Of a stretch of 64,000 nt of DNA, positions 26,472 to 39,400 are shown piece after piece. Made by a program: the position numbers and the translations under genes. How positions within the stretch are numbered: the first letter of the stretch is position 1; each line of letters opens with the position of its first letter. Origin of the DNA: Psettodes erumei (Eukaryota; Chordata; Actinopteri; Pleuronectiformes; Psettodidae); the NCBI GenBank assembly GCA_016785225.1, contig JAFBJZ010000918.1, positions 620,001-684,000 on the forward strand. The letters run 5' to 3'. The notes below the pieces were generated by a model that made no database searches, was not told the DNA's origin, and saw only the letters and a list, made by a program, of their open reading frames with translations.

Positions 26472-26500
26472 GCTAGTTAGCTAGCTAGCTAGCATTAGCT
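26472..26500. repeat. GCTAGC-type palindromic repeat near the armh3 promoter
   Basis: Overlapping TTAGCTAGCTAGCTAGC words are followed by ATTAGCTACG. Related GCTAAAGCT words occur at about 26660-26685. A similar cluster marks the CpG-rich region inside ldb1 near 38400-38710. Confidence 0.7.
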
Positions 26501-26825
26501 ACGCCTTCCACCGTCCCCTCACTGGGTTTAACGAGGAAAGGACAGACAGCAAGGCGTTCAGGTCCACAAACGGGTCCCGTGGACCCATCGGTGAACATTC
26601 AATTCATTGCCACTTCGGTCGACAACAGACGTAAATCTTCTAAAAGTGTTCAGTCCCCGCAGCTAAAGCTAGGCTAAAGCTAAAACGCCTGTCAGACGAT
26701 GATGTTAACACAGACTTAGCGTTTGCTGTCTAATGTGTGGGCGCGGTTACTGACGACATTACCGTGTTGGCCTAATTCTGACATGCCCCAGCTTGGTTAA
26801 GAGTGTGTGGATTTTTTTCCCTTAC

Positions 26826-26950
26826 CTCAATTGAAGTATTAAAATCTCTGTCGTAAATGCAGCTCATGAATCCTTGTGACAGCATTAGCCTCTGCTAGCA
26901 TACAGCTGTCTGCAGCCTCCTGCTGGTCTTCGTGGTCTTAGCACCCTACG
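26826..26950 (-). other. armh3: armh3 probable 5' non-coding exon (upper edge approximate)
   Basis: The minus strand ends an exon-like segment with TCAATTGAG followed by the donor GTAAGG at 26825-26820. The segment lies in a CpG-containing region 1.3 kb upstream of the first coding exon, as expected for a non-coding first exon. It holds an ATG at 26867-26865 that stays open for 14 codons to the donor. The transcription start is not visible. The upper edge is set near the last bases of CpG/GC-rich sequence before an AAT repeat. Confidence 0.5.
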
Positions 26951-26983
26951 GATTCAGGAACTTCCCGTGAGATTGTGCCACAA

Positions 26984-26984
26984 C

Positions 26985-27023
<39 letters not shown>

Positions 27024-27185
27024 GTATAATATATATTATATATAATAAATAGCAAAAATTAATAAATCCTCACAATAATATTTATAATTGAAGATACATG
27101 TTTTAACCTCACACATTACATAGTCCATTACACTAATAATAATTTAAAATAATAATAATAATAATAATGATGATGATGATGATGA
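26984..27185. repeat. (AAT)n runs flanking an A/T-rich stretch
   Basis: AAT trinucleotide runs at 26984-27022 and about 27149-27170, the latter passing into (GAT)n. They bracket A/T-rich sequence just upstream of armh3. Confidence 0.9.
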
Positions 27186-27189
27186 AAAA

Positions 27190-30100
27190 TAACTGGTTAA
27201 AACCTGAGTGAAAAGAGTAGTGGCTGTGCTGTTGTAAAAAGTATTTGGATTTGTTTGGATTTCCAATAAAATAAAAGTAAGACAACAGGAAAGCTATTAA
27301 ACAGTTGATTGGAACATACGTGTTTTTTTATTGATTGTAAAGCAGAGAGAAACAGAGTTATGGGTTGATACCCCTGTGGCGACAATATGCACACACATCT
27401 CCTCACCGAAGAGCAGCGTCGGCCATGATTTATGTAGTTCTCTCCGTGTCTTTTGGTTTTCAAATGTCTCTCGCTTAAAGAGAATATGTAAACAAATTCA
27501 TGATCTCCTCGGAGGGGCAGACTTTAGCTCAACCCTATGTTTTTTAAGTGCTTTGTACGGGAACATTACAGTTCCTGCTCTGTCGGTGGGTGAGGTCGAC
27601 CTTCATCAGCTGTAATTTGTGGAGGTGTGCGCCCATCCCCGCATTCCGCATCTATATGGAGATACAGGCCTCAAGTGATGAGACTGTTTGTGTGTCATCA
27701 GTGAGAAGTCTCGTCATTTGCAGGAGAGGTTTTGGCCCGTTTCTGGAATTGCGGACGTCTAACAGCAGCAGGCCTCAGAGAGCCAAGGTGTGATTGAAGA
27801 CCAACTGATTCCAGCAGAGGAGAATTTAGGCTCGAAATAAATTATAGTAGTAACCCATCCGTGTTGTATCGAGGAGAGGGCGCATCTGCTCTTTTAAATG
27901 GTGCAATGTTTACCCCGGTGTAGACAAAATCAGCAGGGCAGGACTGGGTACACAAAATGTTGTCGAGACATGAATTATGGAGGGGCTGCACACATGGAGG
28001 CTGACTGAAGGGTCCTTTGTCTCCGTACAATCTGTGGCCACTTGTTGCTGATGCGAAGCACCCAGCGGCAGAAGATAACAGAGATTTCTGTTTGAGCTGC
28101 ACCTCCTCACACATGCACCCATGAGTTACCATCAGGAAATATCTCCTGCAAATCAAAACGACAGGGCTCGATTTATCACAGATGTTCATTTTTGAGCTAG
28201 TTAGCGCTTTAATGGCACTTTTTTCTGGCATTTATACATGACTGATTCCTTATCAACCGCAGTACGTAAATTAGACAAGCGAGCCCCATGCAAAATCCAT
28301 AACCTCTTTTTAACTGCGGCAGATTGTGGATTTGCATTTGTCAACATCCGCGAATGAGAATAAGTGTCTTACGTTCTGTGGCAGGCCCATTTCTCTGCAC
28401 TTAGAGGATAAATTGCTCGCTGGTTTTAGCTCCAATTCAAAGCAGCAGGCTGATGCTTCCATGTTTTGACCTCACGCGCTCCTTGGTAAATTAACTCTAC
28501 CATCAAGGGTGCAATATTTCTGGTAAAGACTACGTGGAGCACCTCAATTCCCGCAGCAAATGAGGCGATCTCTGCTTTTCCTGTGTCATTAGAGAGGGAG
28601 GGAGATGAGGCAAGAGAGGGGAAGGAAATCAGAATGTAATGAGAGAGAGGTGGTAGAGAAGAATAGCAGTCGAGGAGTGCGAGAGAACATTAAGCGACAC
28701 ATACACGCAGGTCGACGGAGTTACACACCAACCGCACAAACGCGCACGTACGCGCAGCCTAAACATTCGCAAGCCAGGTTGTGTGTGGGTTTTCTTTTTA
28801 ATCTTTTCTGTGGGTGGAAAGTTTTGCTCGTGGTGGTAAATAGCTTGAAACTCTCTAAACTTGTTAATGTTTTATTTTGCAATTAAGCAGAAACAGGTAA
28901 TACTTAAGGAAGGCAGAGGATGTGCAGAGGATGACGCCGCTGTGGAGAAGAAAATGCTCAATGCCGGAACAGTCTGCGGACCTAGTGACCTTTGGCAGAC
29001 GTCGTTCCACTAGATTTCACATTGGTGTACTAAGTTTAACTCAACTTGTGACCAACAGCGGACAGAGATGTCCGTGCAAACACATGACACCATGTTGTCT
29101 CAGTAAATAAATCTGTAAACAATTTGGAACGAATTCCTCACATACATACAGTACATAAGAATATGTTTTTGCTATTTTCCAGTTAGTGTCTACTACTGGA
29201 TGGAGGGAAATCCTGTTTCAAATGTTAGAGGCCACAAGGAAGGCAATTCAATTTAGTTATTGATTTATTTCTAAGGAGCAAACAGCCGATAACAGCAGGT
29301 ACAAACATACAGATTGCATGTTGGAAGGAAGTGTTTGCCTGTCAAACATTGTCAAAATGGAGACGGCCAGAAGTAGGACAGAGACCGCCTGCTCCTCCAC
29401 GGCGTCCAGATTTTTCATCAGGCTGTTAAAGCTGGACTTTAGCCCCCGGAGGCACGCCGCCGTCCAGACAGCTGGAAGTCTCACTGACAGCCCTCGCAGC
29501 TCCGCAGGTACAGCGTGACCCAGTGAGCGGAATAAATGCCTGAAGAGCAAGTGTGATAGTTGGCAGGTGGGGTGTATGTGTGAGGCGGGCCGGCGCGGAA
29601 GGCAGCATCACAGTGTCGGTGTCTCTCGCCCTCTGCTACTCACTCTCCTGACCTGACTTCGGTGAGTAAAAGTGGAACACCTGTAAGTCTGAAATATAAA
29701 AAAGGTTTTTCATAGAGACAGGTTGAAGTAGGCCGAAACCCGACATGCGAGTCGAGGGAAAATATTTTGCTATCATGGATTTGGGCATTGTGCTTTTCCG
29801 GGACGCAAAGCGCAGACAGTGAAACATTACTTGCATGCTCATAAAAATATTCATTTAGAGGGACAAAGAGAGGACCAGCAGCCGGGAAATGTGAGAAGGC
29901 CCCGGAGCACTGGTCTCCAATCTGGCTCCCGGGGCTCTCGCTTTCCTGTTCTGCCTGGTGTTTTCACTGTAAACTGACTCCTTCGAGGACTGACCTAAAT
30001 GAACAGAGAGCAACCCCACCCCCCCCCCCCCACCCAGGAGGACAGGATACCAGCACATCTCTGCGCCTTGAGGACAAGACGTGAGGAGCGGCGGGATGCT

Positions 30101-30500
30101 GACGGGTTCCTGCAGCCAGACTGCGGAGGGATGCGACTCAGCTGAGTCTGAGGTTTACATCTTCAACGAGGGGCCCGTCGTTGAGGACCGCTCTGTTTTA
30201 GGTTTGGGGGTCCCAGCTTTGGGCATTCAGCTGGCACCGAGGGCGTGACGCAGAGGCGCTGTCGAGTTAGGCTACGGGATGTGGAGCGTTTGGACCGCAG
30301 CGCCTTATCTTATCTCATTTGTCTCACGAAGACTGCTGAGCAACATCTGTTTGAGCGTTTGATGGGGGGAAAATGTGATCCTATCCTTGGAAGTGAATGA
30401 TGACACAGAACTACATATTTTATTTTAGTATTTTAAAATGCCCGTGACCCAGAAACAGTAAGGAACCCCAATCAATAACTACGCAGAATCCTTTAAAGTG
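27190..30500. other. Intergenic region between armh3 and ldb1; no hps6 seen
   Basis: No coding exon with family support is visible on either strand, and no open frame exceeds about 130 codons. hps6, an essentially single-exon gene of roughly 770 codons that I recall in this position in human, would be obvious as one long frame and is not there. A C-run near 30016-30031 is the main simple-sequence feature. Confidence 0.65.
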
Positions 30501-30512
30501 AAAATGTATCTT

Positions 30513-31898
30513 TTTATTGGTACCATACATTAATTATCAAGGGCAGAAACTAACCAAATCAAAAAAATATATATCAAACAATGATTTTTTTTTCTACAGG
30601 GTTTAGAGAAGGTACATGTCACCATTCGAACTCCGTCGCAACTGTCGCTGGAACCATCTGTAACAAAAAAAAAAAAAACGGAAATGTACAAAAACAATAA
30701 CAGAGCGTCGGCTGTTTCTTCGTCACGCTGAGAGACGCTACCAAACATGCCGAGCGAACTCAACGTCAAGCTGGTTTGGAGAGATTCGCGGCGCGGTCGA
30801 TGACGTCCACGAACACGAAGACCAATTTAGACGAAATTTAATTTTTAAAAAAAATCTGTTTCAGCAAGTGACAAAACATGAAACTCGCCAGTTAACTGAA
30901 AGTTCAGTGAACACGCTCACTTGACATCAAGCTGAAAGTCGCAGTGTACAAAAATCGGGGTGGATGGTTAAGTAGGAGGGGAGGGAAGAAAAAAAAAATC
31001 ACTTCCGGTAAAGAAGAAAAAACATGAGTGAATTTCTGCCAAAATAAATTAGGGGGAAAAAAAAACTCAAGTGAAACGGTAAAATCATCTCTCCATGGTG
31101 CCGCTGTACCCCGGGGGAGTTTGATATTTAATTTACACAAGTTTTTTAAAAAAGAGGGAGGAGGGAATAGAGCGGGTGGGGACGAGAGAGGGGGACGGGT
31201 TCATGAGTGTTTTTCTCCTTTTTTCCTAGTTTTCGTTTCTTTACATTAGATCGGGATGGCTTTAGGTAAATCTAAGTAAGAATACATTTTATTACAGTCA
31301 GACAGAACTTTGCTACTACCTTAAATATACAAGCACAAATACACAAAAATTCAAATCTCCAAAAAACGGAACAAAAAGACAAAATAAAAACATCCACACT
31401 AAATTATTTCTCTTTTATAAACATAAAAGATAAAAACAATATATTTTAGAGGGGGGAGGGAGGGGGGGATAAAAGTCCTGTGTTGCTCCTTGGTCTGTAG
31501 CTTTTCAGTATTGGTAGAAAATAAAAAAGTAACAATTGAAATGAAGGCGTTTTAATACAAATTAAAAAACATTCTAGGGAAATATATACTGTATAAAAAC
31601 TCTTAAACTGTGTCGCCGTGTGTAGGTGCGTGTGTGTGTGTATGTGTGTGTTGTAAATGATCTCTGCCAGACAGACTGCATTCGCCGTAGTCTGGTGAGA
31701 GACGGCTCGGGCACCGCGGGGACTCCAAAAATCCTTCAATCGTCGTGTTGTGTTGTGTTGTGTTTGGTGTGCGTGTCTGTGAGCGTCTGTGAGTGTTGTG
31801 TTGCCCCGGTGCCGCGTCTCATCGCTCCTCCCTGTGTGTGAATGTCAGTGGTTTTTATTGGCCGACTCTGAGTTCTGGTCTGGTCTGCGCCAGCGCTG

Positions 31899-31934
<36 letters not shown>

Positions 31935-32607
31935 CACATTTCACACACACACACACACACAGAGACACGCACTGACGCACGCACGCGCGCACACACACAT
32001 ATACTCTATTATCAAATGTGGCCAGCGACGCGCAGTGGAGCAGGCCAAAACTGAGAGCCGTTGTTTGAGAGGACGGGCGGACAAGTCGTCCCTAAGCAAC
32101 TCGCCACCATCTGGAAGCCCCCCCATCCCCCCTCCCGCTGCTAAACCATCCCCTCCGCCCCGCCCCCTCCCTACGCATGAACCGCGGCGCGGTGGGTTAA
32201 GTTCTCCCCGACGTCGAAATCGCCGCTCCTGCTCGGCCACGTCTACCCGGTCGCCGTCCAAACTGAAAATTAGCGAGGACAGGTGGGACATTTCGTGCGG
32301 GACATGAGGAGAAGGGAGACAGAGGTTGGACGCGGCGCCTATAATATTGAAAAAAAAAAAACTTGGGAAAACTTCCTCTGGCACGCCGACGCTGTCTGAG
32401 GAGGTCAGGCCGAAGCTCCCTTGGGCGTACCTGTGCGGGACGAACGAGCTCTGCGGCGACGTCTGGGGCGGCGAGCCAATGAGGGGCCGCCGCGCTCGTG
32501 GCTGTTTGGGGACGGGGCGGGGGCATGAGGAGTGACAGGTGGCGAAGGGTCGGGGGGTCGGGAGTGTGTGTGTGTGTGTGTGTGTGTGAGTTGCAGGACT
32601 CTGGGCT
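30513..32607 (-). other. ldb1: ldb1 probable 3' UTR
   Basis: After the ldb1 stop codon (32610-32608) the minus strand continues into about 2 kb that is mostly A/T-rich, with T-, A- and CT/CA-runs and no coding exon. Candidate AATAAA signals are at 31293-31288 and 30518-30513; the last is taken as the distal polyadenylation signal. Which signal is used is not determined. Confidence 0.45.
31901..31961. repeat. (TC)n and (AC)n microsatellites in the ldb1 3' UTR
   Basis: A TC run (31901-31932) is followed after a short spacer by an AC run (about 31942-31961). They fall in the inferred ldb1 3' UTR. Confidence 0.9.
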
Positions 32608-33441
32608 CTACTGCGATGCCTGCGAGGTGGGGTTGTCGCTCTTGCTCTCCTGGCTGGAGGGCGCCTTGTTGTTCCAGGGCGAGTTGGAGCCCAGCGCCGG
32701 CGAGTTGTTGAAGCTGTCCTCGTCGTCGATGCCGTTGGCCGCGTCGAACTGCGTGTTCTCCAGCCGCGTGATCAGACGCTCGTCCTCGTCGCCGAACTCG
32801 CCGCCCATCAGGGTGGGCTCTCCCACCACCATCACGTCCTGCGGAGACGCAGAGCGGCGGCGGGACAATTTAACATTTCAAACGCAACGGAACGCGACAA
32901 AGAGGACGAGCCGATCCTATTTCTTTCCACCGCTGTCGCGGGAATTTCCCCATCAATGATTTGGCGAGGCCGTTCATGCATGAACAGAGGCGCGGTAGCG
33001 GAGCGCCGACTCCAGGTGGCAGCGGTGTACTCACTGGAACTTGGCTGGACAGGGGGAAGCCGCTGCCGGGGCTCTTCTTTTTGTTGTTGTTGTTGTTATT
33101 AGTTCCTCCTCCTCCGCTGATGGTGCTGCCGCCTGACATCTTGCGCTTCCGCCGTTTGTTGGGGGCCTGTCTCGACGGCTCGGCTGCAGGGGCGCGAGAG
33201 AGAGAGAGAGTTACAGTTACACACAGCAGCAACTAACCGACGCTGGCTTCCGTCCGCGGGTTCTCGCGCGCGCGCGTCGTCCGCCTACCCGGCGGCGCCA
33301 CCATCCTCTGCCATTTCTGGAAGAGGCAGGTCTTGAGGCAGTCTCGGGGGCTGAGGCTGTACGTCTTGTGTCTGGACATCAGCTCCTGCATGGGCTCAAG
33401 AATCACACACAGCTGCGGGAGGGAGCAGAGAGACAGAGAGG

Positions 33442-33472
<31 letters not shown>

Positions 33473-36400
33473 GGAGAACGGGTTAGAGGCCACGCGTCGT
33501 CCAACGCCCGATCGGGCGTTCGTCTTTACCGGCAGACGTTCGGCACGACCGACGTCAGCGGTGGGAAAGATCAACACGACCCGGCGATCCGACTGCGCGG
33601 TCTCCGTTGAAGTGCAAGTTTACGCTCCTATCAACGGGTGCCGAGGTGCCGCTGCTGAACACGTGTAGCGCTCCGGACCCGCGGCAGGACGCGAGATGCG
33701 ACAAGTGTGAGGCTGCTAGACTGCTGCTTTTGCCAGCGCCAGGTAGTTTCAGTAGGTGTGACAAAGAGAACCAATGAAGTGACACCAGAGAGCAATTTTT
33801 TTTTTTTAAATAACATGTACCACATTTGCTGACATGGGGCGATGAATGAAACCAACAGACCTCCCCAGACACAAACAGGCCACAGTTTGGATTCACTTCG
33901 GAGCACCCGACAGAAAAGCCAGCTGGCTGACTGGGCCGTGATAAAAGACGCCACGAAAAGAAAAACCTTCGAGGCTGGTCTCTTCCGAAACGGTAAAAAC
34001 GTCGCTTGCGTGCTTGACTTACTCGGAGGTAGTTAAGTGTGGAGTTTGACAGGCCACATCTTGTTATGTTTTTGGACAGCTGGTCCAGCATCTGTGGGTC
34101 CTGGGCCTGGGACAGCAACACAAGGTGGTTTAAAAAAAAAAAAAACACAAATTAAAACAAATACACGGTAACTCTCATTCTCATGCACGAAACGCCCGCC
34201 CGCGCAGATTCACTCACATGCATGGCCAGTATACTGCGGGGGATGAGTTCGCGGTGTTGTCTGATGCTGAAGTGCCACGTCTTTATTCTCATCATGTCGT
34301 CGAACATGAACTCCAGGTACAAGCGGCCCTCTACACACACCTGTGGACAGGGACAGGCGACCACTCACAGTGAATGTTTGGGTTCCAACCTCTTTGCACA
34401 GATTTGGTTTCAAAACAAGAGGTTCCCCGGCCTCGAATGCCGTCGGCGCCCGGGGTGGGGGGGGGGGGGGGGGTGGGGGGTTCATCGCACACCTGCGTGA
34501 ACATGGGCTTTCCGTTCTGGGTGACCATGGTGCACTGATCGCAGTCGAGGGAGACGAAGTTATTGTGGAAGGACTCCTTGGGATGTTTCAGCACGTAGTA
34601 GAGTTCGGTGGCGCCGCCCTCGAATATACTGCGGAAGTACCGCGGGATCAACGTCCGGCCAATTGCTGGAAAGGGGGAGGGAGAAAAGACAGCGGGTGAG
34701 AGGAAAGCGAGGTACAGCGCCGGCGCGTTACGGAGTCCATTTACGCCTTCGGGACTTAAGGCGTCATTTGTTGACTTCGCTGCTTACTGTAACGTTTGGG
34801 TCCGTCCTCCAGACAGAAGGTTATGGTCAGCATGGCATCGTCTTCGAAGAACTCTGTAGTAAACGCGTCCCACCACAGGTTATCGCACTCCTGCAGGGTG
34901 AAGACGGGGGAAGAAAAAAAAAAAAAACAAAAAACGATCCGTTACCACCGCCACAGCCGGATTTGTTTGCATTTGCGCGCTCGTACAACGTGCGGTCGTG
35001 TGCGCGCGCCGACGAACCTCTGTCCAGTTCTGTAGCCGTTTGTTAAGTTCGAATATTCTGTAGTCTGTCTGGTTGCCATATGGTGTGTGCCTCCTGGAAG
35101 ACAACGGAAAGAAGGGAGGAGGAGGGATGGAGAAAGGAGGAGAGAAACAAGGCAGGTCAGGGGGTGGGGAACGTTTAGCTTGTTATAATATGACTTGAGG
35201 TGAACAGCTATAAACATCCAGATCAGTGTAAGGCCCGCCTCGGTCGGCCCTCTCGCACACTAAACGCGGGAGCCCTACCGAAGGCCGATAAGAACATAAC
35301 TTCCCACCACCTTATCTCCACCTGTGCGATTATTCGCCCGTTTCCACGCCAGCTCGAGATAACGGGGGGCGGAAATCGTGCAGCCTTACCCTATTCCTGG
35401 CTCCAGGTACGTGGGAGGATACATCGGGGTGGGACTGGAGAGACAAAAAGACAGGAGAGAGGTCGTTACGCTTCGGCCCGCAGAGCTCACGCGGCCCCCT
35501 TCTTCCCGCGGCTCCTCCGTCTCTACGACCGCGGGGGCCCCGAGCCAGCGCCGCGCGCAAATGAGGTGATACGAGGAGACGGTGAATAACAGCGCTTCTC
35601 AAATGTGTGTACATCAGCCGCGGCCGATCTGCCTCCCGCCGTGAAATACCGCACGCCGCCCCGCACGGGGGCGCGGTCCCTAACCTCGCCGAGCGCGTCG
35701 GGCTAAAATCGATTTTCGCATTAAACTTTAGCTTCGCGCGGACGGCCCGCGATTTTCGCCTTAGTCGTTACAGCTCAAGAAGCGTTTACCCTGACAATGG
35801 GTGGTGTAATAGATAACCAATTACACAGGCTGCGGGATCAGCTTTTTACCTGCCCGCAGGTGACTGACAGGTGTCCCCCTCTCAGCAAATATCACCAGTA
35901 AACCCTCCCCCCCGCCCAACTGGAGAAGACCAGGCTGGATTTTACTGGGTTTTTCACCAGATTTCGGCAGCTGCAAAAACAATCAACCTCCGACTAAGCC
36001 GTCCGTCCCGCAAATCAGTTCCTTGGACGTTGGATGAGAGAAACGGGATGCCCAAAAACATTATGTACACCCGGAGCATCTGTTCAGGAAGTTTGTGAAC
36101 CTCCTGGACAAATACAGGCCGTGAGCCACCGCCATCTCCAAATTCACAGAGTCGATATATCGACCCGGCCCGAGCCGGAACGATTAACGGCGGGGGGTTT
36201 TCAGGCGAACATCTCGTCGAGGCGACGTTCAAAGCTCGATAAAAAAAAACGGCAGGCAGCAACACAAACGCACACAGCGGATGTTCTGAAGGCGAACCCC
36301 TCGCCCCGCACAGCGCGCTCGGTGGAAGACAGGGACAGGAAACTCACCCCACGTCTCTGTCCAGCATGGTGCCGGGGTGGAAGGGGGGGAAAGTGCTACC

Positions 36401-39400
36401 GTTGGGGGGCTCCTTGGGGGAGTACAGCTTGAATGACTTGGAGGAACAGCCTGGAAGAGAGGGGAGGGGGAAAAAAATGACACACACGTGACACGTTTCA
36501 TTTTTGCACTAACCCCTTAGGAGAGAACACGAACGAGTCTGATTTGTGTTTTATGTCAAATTCAGGAACGACATCTGTATTTATTCATCGCACAACTCTG
36601 ACGACCGGCACTGCAAACACCTGCTCGACCGGGGTTGTAAATAAAGCTTTAAATTATGGGGCTAAAAAAACAAAATGCATAAAAGAAAATACACCCAACT
36701 CCGACGATACACTGAACTTCGAGCTGTGTTTTTAAACGGTGGCGGTTCACTTTTGGGGCCACGCTGGCAAAAACGGGGCACATCGGGCCAGGTTGGGGGG
36801 GCGGCCTAAACGGGCCGGTGCGGCCCGGTTTCAGCCGGCCGCGCTGGTTGGCGGGTTTGTCGCGCCAAGATGCAAAACGTGACGAGGACGAAGTCTCCCC
36901 TCAGACAATGCGCTCCTGTCGCGCTCCCACAGCCCTTCATCCAACTCTTCATAAATAACAACCACACACCGGAGGACCAACACTGACTCCATTCACACAC
37001 AAACACACACATGAAAAAAAACAACCCTGATGAATCTCTCTCAAACACAAACACACACACACACTGCTCCAGCCCTTGTTGTACTCTAATTGCCCAGCTC
37101 TCTCATAAAGGCCATCCAGGCGTAGCGGCCTCGAGGTCACGACCCCTGCCGTCGCCATGGTGAAGCCCCGCCTCATTTATGTCTCCCTGTCTCGTCCCTG
37201 CATATTAAACATATCTCTGGCCCCGTGCGCACGAAAGACAGATGTGCATCTGGAGACGTCCTACGGGGGAGAAACAAACCTTAAATCGCATTACTGGGCC
37301 GTTTGAAGGCAGGGGACGCTGCGACTTGAACCCGCGGCGGCGATGCCAAATATAATCAAGGTATCCAGTCAAACCATTAGAGGGTAAAACAGATACTCTG
37401 TCGAGATATGGACACACGCTCCAGCCCGGCTCCGGGCGCGCTGATGTCCCTAAATCATCGGCCACGCTCATAGCCATTTTCAGATCAATCCTGGAGCAGT
37501 TACAGCCATACTGCTTTCAATTCCAATCGGTTTCTACTGTGTGTGTGTGTGTTTGTATGTGTGTATGTATATCTCAACAGCCCCGTCGCCTGTTAAAGCT
37601 CTAACGTACCCGGAGGCCCACTGAAAAACAAGAAAACTTTACAGTGAAGAGCACGAGAAATCAAAACAAGATCTGCCTGTGATGGGTGGAAAAACGCCCC
37701 AGAAAGTTGACTGCACTTGACACAAGTTGCTCACCGTGTGGGCTCGGGGCAGCATTATGCTATGGGCTGGATGCACCGCCACAGGGAAAAAAAACAAATG
37801 CGAAGGGGGATAAATAAATAAATAATCGATGGTTATGTGTCCATTAGTTGTTGAGAGCTCCATTAGCTCCTCTCCTCTCCTGTTAGCGGTTAATGACAGG
37901 CAGTCACAATCACATCAGCTGGACTCCACTTCCTCCACTGGGACTGGCTGCTCTCCCTCTCTCTCAGAAACACTTATATACGTGCACACGTTAAACACGT
38001 CTTCGTGGCCAGCCTCGTCCCGTGTGTGATCGAGGCGAAAAAAAATAAAGAAACAGTAGCTCGGCTTTTTGATTTCACACGAACTCCAGAAAAAAAGCCG
38101 TCCGGCATTACCAAAGTCTCCCCTAAATAAGAATAACCTGCCGTGCCTTTTTGGACATCTGCCACCATTCTGTCGACGGGGGTGGGTGTGTGTGTGTGTG
38201 GAGGGGGGTTAACTATCCAAACGGGATATACGCTGACCTACGTTACAAAACTTTTTTCACAAAAAACCGATTCAACCCCGCGGGTTTATCGGCGATGCTG
38301 CACTTTGAACGCCCCTTTGGAACAAACGTGCAGCGCGTAACTTTAGCGGCCGACGCGCATTTAACGCGGAGTTGTCCGGTTACAAAGGCAATTAGAAAGG
38401 CAACAAGCGCAACATGCTAACGCGTAGCTGTTAGCCGGGGCTGGAGCCTTAAAACACAGGTGATTTCGGGGTCGGACCTCTCTCCGTTAAGCCGAACAGC
38501 GCTCGTTTTTTTTCTGTAAACCACACAGCCGTGCAAATAAACACCAAACACGATAAATATCCCCCCACACACCCCCAAAGCGTTGACCGTGCAACGTTAC
38601 AACGCTGCCTCGCAGGCCTGCGGGGCAAGCTAACGTTAGCCAGCCAGAGCTCTGTTAGTAAGCAGTTAGCTGGCGCTAGCCGTCTTAGCTAACGCGTTAG
38701 CGTTAAATCCCTTCTCGGCGAAAAAGCGCCGAAATAAAGGCGACAAATCGCGACGGCGACGGCTCGCCGACCGCTTTTAACCCGTGCCTGCAGCCGGACA
38801 CCGCGGTGGACGCGTGTGTGCTCGGGGAAAAGCGACCCTTTACCTGCGAAGAAGTCCAATCAGAGAATTGATGTTTACAGATCCGTGATGATAGACCGTA
38901 TGTACGCTCCGTGCGTAAAAACGGATAGGCCCGCTGGACGGCGGTTGGCTGGACGCAACGTACCAGCCCCGATACGTCCCTCTGAGTAGGATCAATAAAA
39001 AAAATCTCCTCCCGACACTCAAACGGAATAAGGCCTAAATTACGGGAGGCGGACGGTTATGTTTTGTCCCGCATGAGGCCTTGTCAGTGGGCTGAAGCCT
39101 GCTGTGGGTTTACATACGGACCCCGATGAGCCCTTTGTTCACGGGAGGACATGAACAATAGCTGTAGGCCCTCCTCCTCCTCCTCTCCCTCCGCAATGCA
39201 TTTGCTCCTCTCTCCTCTGCCCAGCACCGCCAGCCGCCCTCTCCCCCCTCCAACACACAACTCCTCCTCCTCCTCCCCCACTAATGCACAACTGCACATA
39301 AAGGTTGTCTGGTAAGCATTTTTTCCCCCCCTTCCTTCCTCCTCCCCGCTTCCCATCCTTTCCTTGTAACTGACACAGATGAGAATTGGGCAAATGCAGC

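Noticed and set aside
29257..29550. Minus-strand 97-codon open frame between armh3 and ldb1
   Set aside because: No family resemblance, no splice context and no sign of hps6; it looks like chance.
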